Shown piece after piece: positions 50,609-59,453 of a stretch of 64,000 nucleotides of DNA. The stretch is from Candidatus Nitrotoga sp. AM1P (GTDB lineage Bacteria; Pseudomonadota; Gammaproteobacteria; Burkholderiales; Gallionellaceae), in assembly GCF_013168275.1 (NCBI RefSeq), contig NZ_AP019547.1, positions 2,542,001-2,606,000 on the forward strand. Reading direction: 5' to 3'. Position numbers and translations under genes: made by a program. The notes below the pieces were generated by a model. That model was not told the DNA's origin. It saw only the letters and a program-made list of their open reading frames with translations, and ran no database searches. The stretch's first letter is position 1. The number at the start of each line of letters is the position of its first letter.

Positions 50609-52318
50609 ATGATGAATTTAAAACGTTGCACAATTATTTTTGCATTGTTGCTGGTTTCTTGTGCGCACGCGTCGCAGCAGGACACGGAGAAGCCTGGATT
50701 TGAAGTTGAAAAGCAAGCGGAATTGCCCAAGCAGGAATTGACTGAACAGGTACTCTATGAGTATCTGCTGGGTGAAATGGCCTTACAGCGCGGCCAGCCT
50801 GAGTTGGCTGCGCAGCTTTATCTAAATCTGGCCAATGCCACGCGTGATCCACGCCTGGCGCGCTATGCGGCACATTTGGCTTTTGAGACGCGCCAAATGG
50901 ATAAAGCGATGGCAGCCTTCAATCTGTGGCTGGAAATAGAACCAGATTCACCGTTGGCAAAACAGGCTTTGGTCACCCTGCTGATCAGTGGCGGTAAGCT
51001 GGATGAGGCACGCCCGCATCTCGTGAGTCTTTTAGCGGCAGCGACGGAAAATGTTGGAAGTATTTTTATGCGGATTTCCCCAATGATTGCAAGTTATCCC
51101 GATAAAAATGCCGCATTTGATCTACTTCGTGAACTGACGCTACCTTATCCGCGCGTGGCGGAGGCGCGTTGGGCGTTGGCACAAGTAGCAGAAGCCGCAG
51201 GTAAACACGAGTTAGCCTTGGAAGAAGCCCAACAGGCATATGCCTTGCGCCCGGAATGGGATAGTGCCGTGCTACTCAACGCCCAATTGCTGCAGGGTGC
51301 GGCGCCACAGCAGGCATTGACTTTACTGAAAAAATATCTTGAGTCTTATCCTGACACCAAGGAAGTGCGCCTGTTTTATGCACGCGTGCTCATGGAACAA
51401 AAACAGAATCGAGAGGCGCGTGCAGAATTTCAGCGGTTGCTTAATGCGTATCCAGACAACGCCGATCTGGCGTTCGCTGTGGGATTATTGTCGCTAGACA
51501 TAGGTGAGCTGGATCGTGGTGAGAAAGAGTTGCAGCAGGCTCTGACTAATCGAAAGAAAGATGAAAGCGTAGTGTATTACTACCTTGGCCAGTTGAGTGA
51601 AGCGAAGAAGCATGATGAAGAGGCCATGCAGAACTACAGTAAAGTAAAAGAGGGAGAATATAACTTCTCCTCGCGTTTACGCATGGCGTTTTTGACCAAT
51701 AAATTGGGCAAACTGGATGAGGCGCGAAAGCTCTTGCACAAGACCGTTGCGAAGAACAATCAGCAGCGGATACAACTGGTTATGGTTGAGGTACAGATTC
51801 TACGCGATGCGCAGCAATTTGAAGCGGCCTATCAGGTACTAATGTTAGGGTTGGAAAAATTACCTAACCAACCCGACCTGATGTATGAGGCGGCGATACT
51901 AGCGGAAAAGGCTGGAAAACATGATGCATTTGAGCAGATGATGCGAAAATTAATTGAAGTTGAGCCGGGTTACGCACAAGCTTATAACGCGCTGGGCTAT
52001 GGTTTGCTGGAGCGCAACGAGCGCATACCCGAGGCGATGAAACTGGTAGAGAAGGCATACCAGCTTGCCCCGGATGACATCGGCATCATTGACAGCATGG
52101 GTTTTGGGTATTACCGCTTGGGTGATTTGCCCAAGAGTTTGGAGTTTCTGCGCCGTGCCTATGCTGCCAATCCAGATCCGGAAATTGCTGCGCATCTCGG
52201 CGAAGTGCTGTGGGTTCAGGGTGAAAAGGAGCAAGCAAAAAAAATGTGGAGCGATGCACTAAAGGCTCATCCTGATAGTACCGTGTTGCAGGTGATCATC
52301 AAGAAATTTATGCCTTGA
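50609..52318 (+). CDS. TPR-repeat lipoprotein upstream of lolB
   Basis: 569 residues. Lipoprotein signal with lipobox LLVSC (Cys18 or so), then a long superhelix of TPR repeats (about a dozen) such as LYLNLANATRDPRLARYAAH and AYNALGYGLLERNERIPEA. TPR proteins of this kind precede lolB in many betaproteobacteria and are thought to aid outer-membrane biogenesis, but the role is not proven. Its TGA stop overlaps the lolB TTG start (TTGA), so translation is coupled. Confidence 0.92.
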   Translation: MMNLKRCTIIFALLLVSCAHASQQDTEKPGFEVEKQAELPKQELTEQVLYEYLLGEMALQRGQPELAAQLYLNLANATRDPRLARYAAHLAFETRQMDKAMAAFNLWLEIEPDSPLAKQALVTLLISGGKLDEARPHLVSLLAAATENVGSIFMRISPMIASYPDKNAAFDLLRELTLPYPRVAEARWALAQVAEAAGKHELALEEAQQAYALRPEWDSAVLLNAQLLQGAAPQQALTLLKKYLESYPDTKEVRLFYARVLMEQKQNREARAEFQRLLNAYPDNADLAFAVGLLSLDIGELDRGEKELQQALTNRKKDESVVYYYLGQLSEAKKHDEEAMQNYSKVKEGEYNFSSRLRMAFLTNKLGKLDEARKLLHKTVAKNNQQRIQLVMVEVQILRDAQQFEAAYQVLMLGLEKLPNQPDLMYEAAILAEKAGKHDAFEQMMRKLIEVEPGYAQAYNALGYGLLERNERIPEAMKLVEKAYQLAPDDIGIIDSMGFGYYRLGDLPKSLEFLRRAYAANPDPEIAAHLGEVLWVQGEKEQAKKMWSDALKAHPDSTVLQVIIKKFMP

Positions 52319-52878
52319 TACATCGACTATTTCTACTGTGTCTCCTATTACTGGGGGGATGCGCAAGTGTGCCACCCGTATCTCAGCCCGTTACGCGACC
52401 CATACAGTCGGAAAATGTGCCTTTTGTACTGTCTGGGCGGGTCGCCGTAAAGCATGACGGAGATCGATCTTCATCCGGAGTGCGCTGGGTGCATCATGCC
52501 GAGACAGATGAAATCCTGCTACTTGCCCCATTGGGACAGACTGTGGCTCGCGTTCGTAGCGATATGAAGGGTGCAGTGCTGGATATGCCGTTTAAGCATT
52601 ACGTGGCACAAGACGCTGATGAATTAACTCAGCAAGTGCTGGGCTGGCGTTTGCCGCTGTCTGGCTTGCGTTATTGGGTGTTGGCGTTGCCAGCGCCGAA
52701 GAGTGTATTTGATATTGAGCATGATGCTAACGGACAGGTGATACTGCTAAATCAGGATGGCTGGCTGATACGCTATACGCGCTATGCAGCGCAAACATCG
52801 GACAGTTTACCGTTACGTATTGCTTTGCAACGCGATGGGCTGGAAATTCAATTGCTGATCGATGAATGGGAAATATAA
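52315..52878 (+). CDS. lolB: Outer-membrane lipoprotein receptor LolB
   Basis: Accepts lipoproteins from LolA and inserts them in the outer membrane. 187 residues. Signal peptide with lipobox LLGGC (Cys16 or so), then the LolB beta-fold (FVLSGRVAVKHDGDRSSSGVRW, EILLLAPLGQTVARVR, GWRLPLSGLRYWVLALPAP). It starts at TTG 52315, inside the stop of the TPR gene, and overlaps ispE by 13 bp. This coupling is common in beta/gammaproteobacteria. Confidence 0.95.
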   Translation: MIHRLFLLCLLLLGGCASVPPVSQPVTRPIQSENVPFVLSGRVAVKHDGDRSSSGVRWVHHAETDEILLLAPLGQTVARVRSDMKGAVLDMPFKHYVAQDADELTQQVLGWRLPLSGLRYWVLALPAPKSVFDIEHDANGQVILLNQDGWLIRYTRYAAQTSDSLPLRIALQRDGLEIQLLIDEWEI

Positions 52879-53732
52879 CAAAAACTTTAACTCTTCCGGC
52901 ACCCGCCAAGCTTAACCTTTTTTTGCATGTGGTAGGGCGCAGGATGGATGGCTATCATCTGTTGCAAACTCTGTTTCGTTTTATTGATTTTAGTGACATG
53001 CTGCATTTCTCACTACGCAAGAATGGTGTAGTGCGCCGTATTAGTGCGCTTGATGGTGTATCACAGGAGCAGGACTTGTGCGTACGCGCTGCACGTCTGC
53101 TACAAAAGGAATGCGGTTGCAGGTTGGGAGTGGATATAACGCTGGAGAAACGTATTCCTATGGGCGGAGGTTTGGGTGGCGGAAGTTCGGATGCAGCCAC
53201 GACACTCCTTGCGCTGAATAGTCTATGGAACTTGGAGTTGTCGCGCGAGCGGTTGATGGAGATAGGCCTGTCTCTGGGTGCGGACGTACCGGTATTTGTG
53301 TTTGGTGAAAATGCCTATGCAGAAGGCATAGGCGAGCAGTTACAGGCCTACGATGTACCGGATGCTTGGTATGTGGTGTTGTTCCCGCCAGTGCATGTCA
53401 CTACGGCAAAGGTATTTGCACACCTGGATTTTGCGAACTTGGAATTGACACGGGATGCGATTTCCCTCAGAATTCGCGGCCTTCCGCTACGGCTACCACA
53501 CAACGATCTACAGTCGGTGGTATGTAGCTTATACCCGGAAGTAGCGCGGCATATTGTTTGGCTTGAGCAATTTGTGCAAGCTCGGATGAGTGGTTCTGGT
53601 GCTTGCGTGTTTGCTGAGTTTGTTACCGAGGCACAGGCGCAAGCAGTGATAGAACATTTGCCGTCAGATATGCACGGTATTGTAGCGCGCGGTTTGCCGC
53701 AGCATCCACTACGGAACTTTACCGTAATGTGA
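52866..53732 (+). CDS. ispE: 4-diphosphocytidyl-2-C-methyl-D-erythritol kinase
   Basis: GHMP-family kinase of the MEP isoprenoid pathway. 288 residues. Signatures: LPAPAKLNLFLHVVGRRMDGYH (substrate site), RIPMGGGLGGGSSDAATTLLAL (ATP loop), and SGSGACVFAEF. It overlaps lolB by 13 bp. tRNA-Gln and prs follow, the order usual in proteobacteria. Confidence 0.97.
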   Translation: MGNITKTLTLPAPAKLNLFLHVVGRRMDGYHLLQTLFRFIDFSDMLHFSLRKNGVVRRISALDGVSQEQDLCVRAARLLQKECGCRLGVDITLEKRIPMGGGLGGGSSDAATTLLALNSLWNLELSRERLMEIGLSLGADVPVFVFGENAYAEGIGEQLQAYDVPDAWYVVLFPPVHVTTAKVFAHLDFANLELTRDAISLRIRGLPLRLPHNDLQSVVCSLYPEVARHIVWLEQFVQARMSGSGACVFAEFVTEAQAQAVIEHLPSDMHGIVARGLPQHPLRNFTVM

Positions 53733-53745
53733 AATGCAAGATTAT

Positions 53746-53820
53746 TGGGGAGTCGCCAAGTGGTAAGGCACCGGATTTTGATTCCGGCATTCGTAGGTTC
53801 GATCCCTACCTCCCCAGCCA
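53746..53820 (+). tRNA. tRNA-Gln (UUG)
   Basis: 75 nt. Acceptor stem TGGGGAG / CTCCCCA, discriminator G and encoded CCA at 53818-53820. The anticodon stem CCGGA / TCCGG encloses the loop TTTTGAT with anticodon TTG. The T-arm is GTAGGTTCGATCCCTAC. It lies between ispE and prs, as in many proteobacteria. Confidence 0.97.
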
Positions 53821-53843
53821 GTTTGAAGGATGTTGCTTGTTTG

Positions 53844-53863
53844 GGGCGCTTGCGCCCGTTTTT
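53844..53863 (+). terminator. Intrinsic terminator after tRNA-Gln
   Basis: GGGCG-CTTG-CGCCC followed by G and five T residues, 23 bp after the tRNA and 13 bp before prs. It is a short but classic rho-independent terminator, and it could attenuate readthrough into prs. Confidence 0.75.
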
Positions 53864-53876
53864 ATTTAAGGGGAGC

Positions 53877-54830
53877 ATGGTGTCCAACGACAGCTTGATG
53901 GTGTTCACCGGCAATGCCAATCCTAAGCTTGCGCAATATGTAGCACAGCACCTTAATATTCAACTTGGGCGAGCCACCGTTGGCCGTTTTTCAGACGGCG
54001 AGGTGATGATAGAAATTCTCGACAACGTGCGCGGCAAAGACGTGTTCGTTCTGCAATCAACATGCGCCCCAACCAACGATAGTCTAATGGAAGTGCTGGT
54101 CATGGTGGATGCGCTTAAACGCGCTTCCGCTGGACGTATTATTGCTGCGCTCCCCTATTTTGGCTATGCCCGGCAGGATCGACGTCCGCGTTCCGCGCGC
54201 GTGGCGATTACGGCCAAGGTGGTGGCGAATATGCTTACTGGTGTTGGCGTGGATCGCGTTCTAACCATGGATTTGCATTCAGATCAGATCCAGGGTTTTT
54301 TCGATATTCCTGTAGACAACATTTATGCTAGCCCGATTTTGTTGGCAGATGTGTGGAAGCATGATTATAAAAATCTGGTGGTGGTCTCGCCGGACGTGGG
54401 CGGCGTAGTACGCGCGCGGGCATTAGCCAAGCGTTTGGAAGCTGATCTCACCATTATCGACAAGCGTCGTCCCAAGCCCAACGTGGCCAAGGTGATGAAC
54501 ATCATTGGTGAAGTGGTAGACCGAACCTGTTTAATCATGGATGACCTGGTCGATACCGGAAATACCTTATGCGAGGCTGCTGAGGCACTGAAAGCCAAGG
54601 GTGCGGAGAAGGTGGTGGCGTATTGCACACACCCGGTGCTGTCTGGCTCGGCGATTGAGCGTATAGAGAATTCCGCAATAGATGAACTGGTTGTGACCGA
54701 CACTATCCCGCTGAGCAATGAGGCGATAGCTTGCAAGCGTATTCGCCAGTTGAGTGTGGCTGAACTGTTGGCCGAAACAATTCGACGCATTCATGCGGAA
54801 GAATCCGTCAGCTCATTATTTATGGAATAG
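53877..54830 (+). CDS. prs: Ribose-phosphate pyrophosphokinase
   Basis: Makes PRPP from ribose 5-phosphate and ATP for nucleotide, His and Trp synthesis. 317 residues. Signatures: [49 protein letters not shown] (ATP), [11 protein letters not shown] and the PRPP loop [12 protein letters not shown]. The ATG at 53877 has AAGGGGAG just upstream; GTG 53880 is a close alternative. The frame extends back over the tRNA, but that is not coding. Confidence 0.97.
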   Translation: MVSNDSLMVFTGNANPKLAQYVAQHLNIQLGRATVGRFSDGEVMIEILDNVRGKDVFVLQSTCAPTNDSLMEVLVMVDALKRASAGRIIAALPYFGYARQDRRPRSARVAITAKVVANMLTGVGVDRVLTMDLHSDQIQGFFDIPVDNIYASPILLADVWKHDYKNLVVVSPDVGGVVRARALAKRLEADLTIIDKRRPKPNVAKVMNIIGEVVDRTCLIMDDLVDTGNTLCEAAEALKAKGAEKVVAYCTHPVLSGSAIERIENSAIDELVVTDTIPLSNEAIACKRIRQLSVAELLAETIRRIHAEESVSSLFME

Positions 54831-54914
54831 TTTTTGTGGTTGTCATTTTGACTGCCGCGTAACCTGGGATTGCCTGGTCGCGGGTGATTCCGAATTTTGA
54901 AGTGGAGAAATAAA

Positions 54915-55568
54915 ATGAAAATCGAACTAAGCGCAATATTCCGCAAGGCGCAAGGAACGGGTGCGAGCCGCCGTCTGCGCAAGTCTGGCCGCGTGCCTGG
55001 CATCGTGTATGGTGGCGTTGAGCCTACGTTGATTGACCTTGATCACAACAATCTGTATCACAGCCTGCGCAAGGAAGCGTTTCATGCTTCCATCCTGACA
55101 CTTGATTTGGATGGCAAAAAAGAACAAGTACTGTTGCGCGATTTTCAGATGCATCCATTTCGTCAGCAAGTGCAACATATCGATTTTCAGCGTGTGGAAG
55201 CAAATAAGAAGATCCATATGAAAGTGCCATTACACTTCATAAATGCCGATATCGCCCCTGGGGTGAAGCTGAGCGGAGGTATCATTTCCCACGTGATGAA
55301 TGATCTGAATATTGCTTGCCTGGCGGCTGACTTGCCCGAATTTATCGAGGTCGATCTATCCACGTTGGCGCTAAATCATTCCGTTCATGTTTCCGACCTT
55401 AATTTACCTAAAGGCGTAGAAGCGGCAGGTGTCCATATTGGAGATGCTGTAGTGGCCACCGTTCAGGTACCGCGTGGCGCGATTGAAGCGGAAGCGCTGG
55501 CCGCGGCTGAAGCCGCTGCTGCTGGGGATGCGAAAGCTGCGGCAAAACCTGCGGCGAAATCTAAATAG
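54915..55568 (+). CDS. rplY: Ribosomal protein bL25 (long Ctc form)
   Basis: 5S-rRNA-binding protein of the large subunit. 217 residues, the two-domain Ctc-type form: N-terminal L25 ([49 protein letters not shown]) and a C-terminal TL5-like domain ([24 protein letters not shown]). It ends in an Ala/Lys tail. GGAG lies seven bases before the ATG at 54915. A terminator follows. Confidence 0.96.
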   Translation: MKIELSAIFRKAQGTGASRRLRKSGRVPGIVYGGVEPTLIDLDHNNLYHSLRKEAFHASILTLDLDGKKEQVLLRDFQMHPFRQQVQHIDFQRVEANKKIHMKVPLHFINADIAPGVKLSGGIISHVMNDLNIACLAADLPEFIEVDLSTLALNHSVHVSDLNLPKGVEAAGVHIGDAVVATVQVPRGAIEAEALAAAEAAAAGDAKAAAKPAAKSK

Positions 55569-55584
55569 CATAAGTATTACAATT

Positions 55585-55624
55585 AAAAACCCGCCATGCA
55601 CTCTTAAGTGTGTGGCGGGTTTTT
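55585..55624 (+). terminator. Intrinsic terminator between rplY and pth
   Basis: AAAAACCCGCCA and its exact complement TGGCGGGTTTTT enclose a 16-nt loop with its own CACT/AGTG stem. A strong, A/T-flanked bidirectional terminator, so pth probably has its own promoter. Confidence 0.9.
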
Positions 55625-55664
55625 AACATGTCGTGAACAATTTTTCACATGGTGTAAACTAAAA

Positions 55665-56240
55665 ATGAGTGAAATCAAGTTAATTGTCGGGTTGGGTAAT
55701 CCCGGTCGTGAATATGATTTCACCCGGCATAACGCTGGATTCTGGTGGGTAGACACGTTTGCGCGCATGCACCCCTTCACTTTCAAACCTGAAAGCAAAT
55801 TCCACGGCTTGGTCGCGCGCGGTCAGCTGCATGGTCGTGAATTGTTTTTGCTCAAGCCGCAAACCTTTATGAATATCAGTGGCCGTGCAGTAGGGGCGCT
55901 GATACAGTTCTACAAAATCGAACCTCGACACATTTTGGTGGTGCATGATGAACTCGATTTGCCGCCGGGCAGCGCCAAGCTTAAGCTGGGCGGCGGTCAT
56001 GGCGGACACAACGGATTGAAGGATATCTTTGCGCATCTTGGCACGCGCGATTTTTGGCGGCTGCGCATTGGCATTGGCCATCCTGGTGAACGCGCGGACG
56101 TTGTTGATTATGTGCTGAATGCTCCGCACCGTGAAGAAGTGGAGTTAATCGAACACGCCATGCAGCGTGCACTGGATGTGGTTCCCATGATAGTTGAGGG
56201 CAAGCTGGAAGCGGCAATGTTGAAGTTGCACAGTAGTTAA
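55665..56240 (+). CDS. pth: Peptidyl-tRNA hydrolase
   Basis: Frees tRNA from dropped-off peptidyl-tRNA. 191 residues. Signatures: LIVGLGNPGREYDFTRHNAGF (catalytic His about 20), KPQTFMNISGRAV, VVHDELDLPPG and GGGHGGHNGLKDI. The start is the ATG at 55665; an upstream open frame runs through the terminator and is not used. ychF follows 15 bp later and is probably co-transcribed. Confidence 0.97.
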   Translation: MSEIKLIVGLGNPGREYDFTRHNAGFWWVDTFARMHPFTFKPESKFHGLVARGQLHGRELFLLKPQTFMNISGRAVGALIQFYKIEPRHILVVHDELDLPPGSAKLKLGGGHGGHNGLKDIFAHLGTRDFWRLRIGIGHPGERADVVDYVLNAPHREEVELIEHAMQRALDVVPMIVEGKLEAAMLKLHSS

Positions 56241-56255
56241 TATTAAGGAATATTC

Positions 56256-57347
56256 ATGAGTCTGAAATGCGGAATCGTCGGTCTGCCTAATGTGGGCAAG
56301 TCCACCCTGTTCAATGCCCTTACCAAGGCGGGTATAGCGGCGGAGAACTATCCATTCTGTACTATTGAGCCTAACGTCGGCATTGTGGAAGTTCCGGATG
56401 CGCGGATGCAAGCGTTGGCCGATATTGTCAAGCCGCAAAAAATGCAATATGCCATCACCGAGTTTGTGGACATCGCCGGGTTGGTGGCTGGGGCATCTAA
56501 GGGCGAAGGCTTGGGTAACCAGTTTCTCGCCAACATTCGTGAGACCGATGGTATTTTGAACGTGGTGCGCTGTTTCGAAGACGACAACGTCATTCACGTG
56601 GCGGGTAAGGTCGACCCGATTTCAGATGTTGAAACGATCGTAACTGAACTGGCGCTGGCGGATATGACAACGGTGGAAAAAGCCCAGTTGCGTAACTCCA
56701 AGGCTGCTCGCTCTGGCGATAAAGAAGCTGCTAAATTTGGTGAACTGCTGGATCAGGTTGCTGCGCATTTAAACCAAGGCAAACCTGCGCGCATGATGAA
56801 GCTGGATGCGGTGCAGCTCGCCTTGCTTAAGCCGTTGTGCCTGCTCACGATTAAGCCCGCCATGTACGTGGCCAACGTGGCTGAAGATGGTTTCAAAAAT
56901 AATCCATTATTGACGCGGCTGGAAGAATTCGCCGCGCGTGAAGGTGCTCCCGTAGTGGCGATTTGCGCAGCGCTGGAGTCAGAAATTTCAGAGCTTTCAG
57001 ATGAAGATAAAAAAGAATTTTTGGCCGACATCGGTTTGGCAGAGCCCGGTCTGAATCGACTGATTCGCGTGGCGTATAAGCTGTTAGGGTTGCAAACCTA
57101 CTTTACCGCCGGAGTAAAAGAAGTGCGCGCCTGGACGATTCACATAGGCGATACTGCACCTCAGGCTGCGGGCGTCATTCATAATGATTTCGAGCATGGC
57201 TTTATTCGCGCCGAAGTGATCAGTTATGAAGATTTTGTTGCTTGCAAGGGTGAGGCGGGCGCAAAAGAAAAGGGAAAAATGCGGTTGGAAGGCAAGGATT
57301 ATTTGGTACAGGATGGCGATGTTATGCACTTCCGCTTCAATGTCTAA
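56256..57347 (+). CDS. ychF: Ribosome-binding ATPase YchF
   Basis: Obg-family P-loop protein that prefers ATP and binds the ribosome, with roles in translation and oxidative stress control. 363 residues. G1 [26 protein letters not shown] (G2), [20 protein letters not shown] (G3), a coiled-coil insert (about 130-195) and the C-terminal TGS domain ([17 protein letters not shown]). AAGGA lies before the ATG. It is downstream of pth. Confidence 0.97.
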   Translation: MSLKCGIVGLPNVGKSTLFNALTKAGIAAENYPFCTIEPNVGIVEVPDARMQALADIVKPQKMQYAITEFVDIAGLVAGASKGEGLGNQFLANIRETDGILNVVRCFEDDNVIHVAGKVDPISDVETIVTELALADMTTVEKAQLRNSKAARSGDKEAAKFGELLDQVAAHLNQGKPARMMKLDAVQLALLKPLCLLTIKPAMYVANVAEDGFKNNPLLTRLEEFAAREGAPVVAICAALESEISELSDEDKKEFLADIGLAEPGLNRLIRVAYKLLGLQTYFTAGVKEVRAWTIHIGDTAPQAAGVIHNDFEHGFIRAEVISYEDFVACKGEAGAKEKGKMRLEGKDYLVQDGDVMHFRFNV

Positions 57348-57392
57348 ACCATTTTTGAAGTTCATGATATGGCATGAGGCAACAAAACAATT

Positions 57393-57420
57393 AACAAACC
57401 CCGGTAATGCGGGGTTTGTT
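57393..57420. terminator. Bidirectional terminator between ychF and the delta-60 gene
   Basis: AACAAACCCCG / CGGGGTTTGTT, perfect 11-bp stem with a 6-nt loop, in the convergent gap 46 bp after ychF. On either strand the stem ends in a T-rich arm. Confidence 0.85.
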
Positions 57421-57525
57421 ATTCTTGTCGTTTCTCTTCGCTTCTTGGCACCTCAAAAACCACTCTTGATGCCGTGGCGCCTGAATGGCCGACCTTGAGA
57501 GATTAGGAAAAAATTTTAGGGCAAG

Positions 57526-59274
57526 TCAAATTGGAGCACACATGACCACACCTTCATTGATCCAGTCGCGCATGACGACTTCCTGGATGGCTGCAGCACT
57601 ACTGGAAAGACGGTGGTTGCTGTCGACACCGCGGGCAAACCCATTGTTATAGGCCCGATAGACCGGCACTGTTCCGGTCGGACAGGTACCATTGGTCGGT
57701 GGAGTCGAGATAAAATCCAGACTTTCAAAATTCCAGCGCTTTTGCGTGGCTGGCGTGATGGCTTGAAGCTGCTTAAGGCCATCACATTCAAGGCCCGCTG
57801 ATGTATAGAAATGCGAATTGGGGCCGGGGACCTGGCTGCCGTAGAATCGACAAACGGGCGTGCTGCCGCCTGATTTGAAACTATTGCCGGTGCGAATCCA
57901 GTCGGGCCCCGCGCTCCCTCCATCGATGGCCGCAGCTTCATTGGCGTCGGCGGTGATGAAATAATGATCCAGATGGGTGTTATAGAACTCAACGATAGGT
58001 GTACTGGTGATTGTTCCGCTTAGCTCATAGCGAGCCAGAACGGTACTTGTCGCATCCTGTCCCGCAACGAGCAAACGGGAATGGGTATCGAGCGCCAGCG
58101 CATCGACGCTCAACATGCCGGGTAGCGGATACGCTCCACCGACGCCAAAATTTGTATCAAAACTGTTATTCGGAAGCAGGCGATATAGCGCTGCCGATTT
58201 CGTTGTGCCAACATAACGGTTGCCCGCTATTACCACACTGGCGTCGGGCAATGCTGCAACACTCCAATTGAATTCACCCTGACCCGCCAACAAATTGCTC
58301 GCTCCGATCAGTGTGCCATTACTGGAAATCCGAATCACGAGCAGCGATCCGCTTGGCGAACCGGATGGTACGTTGCGAATGCCAGCCAGCAGGGAGCCAT
58401 CGCTCAGTGAGAGCAAGGAGAATGGTGCTCCACCAAAGGAAAATGGATCGGTAGAAGCATAGGCAAACTGACCGACCGTACCAAACGAAGCTACCGGCAA
58501 CCCATGCGAATCAACCTTATAGAGATGTAGGTTATATTCCGTTTGCACAGCAAAGACTACAGAACCGTCGCCAAGTAAAACCATGTCCGCATAGAATGAA
58601 TTTTCTCCGGCAGGCAACGGGAATTCGGTTTTACCGTCTGTGCCGAAACTCAGGTCAGGCGTGCCATCCGACATTGTCTGCTGCAAAATAGCACTTCCAC
58701 CCGTTGTCGTTCCGTAAAGCAAGCGCCCATCTGGACGAATGCCCAACGCAATATCCGTATTTGACCACGATGGTGCTGCAAGACTGGGGGCGAATCCGGC
58801 GTTGAGCATTCCGGCTGCGTCAAGTTGAAACGCTGTAATGGTGCCGAATGGGAGAATAGACCCGCTCCCGGTTCCAGCCACGACCGTTATCGCGCCGCTT
58901 CCTTGTTTAGCTACACGTACCTTGCCCATGAAGCGCGTGTTTTTCCTTGGTGCCACGCGGCCGTTCGTCCCGAATGAGACGTCGGGGGAGCCATTTGCCG
59001 TCAGACGTTCAAGCAAATAATCAGGGATCGCGTCAGTAACTGAACCACCTGCAAACAGAACTTTGTCCGAAGTTTCAACCAGTATCGTATCAACCTTGTA
59101 GTAGCTGGAGGGCACTCCGATGCGCACGATACCGCTGCTTCCAAACGAACTGTCGAGTGCCGACGCTGCGTGCGCTTCAAACATCGTGGCATGCAACGCG
59201 AAGAGCACAAAAAGTATCACGAATATTTTTTTAGTTGCCACCGTCCCTGATACCTTCAGTAAGCTTGACATCAT
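57526..59274 (-). CDS. Secreted delta-60-repeat protein with DUF5648 domain
   Basis: 582 residues with a signal peptide (cleavage near AHA, residue 36). Residues about 40-420 are delta-60-type repeats (LDSSFGSSGIVRIG, SPDVSFGTNGRVAP, TPDLSFGTDGKTEFPL, FDTNFGVGGAYPLPG), which are thought to form a beta-propeller-like structure. The C-terminal 150 residues match DUF5648: VEFYNTHLDHYFITADANE, CRFYGSQVPGPNSHFYTS, and VYRAYNNGF..DSNHRL. The role is unknown, perhaps a surface or extracellular carbohydrate-binding protein. AAGGAAA before the start. It has no operon partner. Confidence 0.9.
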   Translation of the reverse strand: MMSSLLKVSGTVATKKIFVILFVLFALHATMFEAHAASALDSSFGSSGIVRIGVPSSYYKVDTILVETSDKVLFAGGSVTDAIPDYLLERLTANGSPDVSFGTNGRVAPRKNTRFMGKVRVAKQGSGAITVVAGTGSGSILPFGTITAFQLDAAGMLNAGFAPSLAAPSWSNTDIALGIRPDGRLLYGTTTGGSAILQQTMSDGTPDLSFGTDGKTEFPLPAGENSFYADMVLLGDGSVVFAVQTEYNLHLYKVDSHGLPVASFGTVGQFAYASTDPFSFGGAPFSLLSLSDGSLLAGIRNVPSGSPSGSLLVIRISSNGTLIGASNLLAGQGEFNWSVAALPDASVVIAGNRYVGTTKSAALYRLLPNNSFDTNFGVGGAYPLPGMLSVDALALDTHSRLLVAGQDATSTVLARYELSGTITSTPIVEFYNTHLDHYFITADANEAAAIDGGSAGPDWIRTGNSFKSGGSTPVCRFYGSQVPGPNSHFYTSAGLECDGLKQLQAITPATQKRWNFESLDFISTPPTNGTCPTGTVPVYRAYNNGFARGVDSNHRLSSSAAAIQEVVMRDWINEGVVMCAPI

Positions 59275-59453
59275 TTTCCTTTATCAATATGCACACAATC
59301 GAAACCAGAAACGTCCTTCATGAGGGTGTTTTAGAAAGGAATAAATGGCGGATAGGTTGTGAACGCTTAATTTTTTATGGCGTTCGACGCAGTGCTGAGC
59401 TTTATTATTTTATAGTGCTGCGCAATTAATGCATTTTTGATGGTACTTCTAGC

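Noticed and set aside
50479..50703. Plus-strand open frame overlapping the start of the TPR lipoprotein
   Set aside because: It overlaps the lipoprotein signal in another frame and has no ribosome site or family resemblance.
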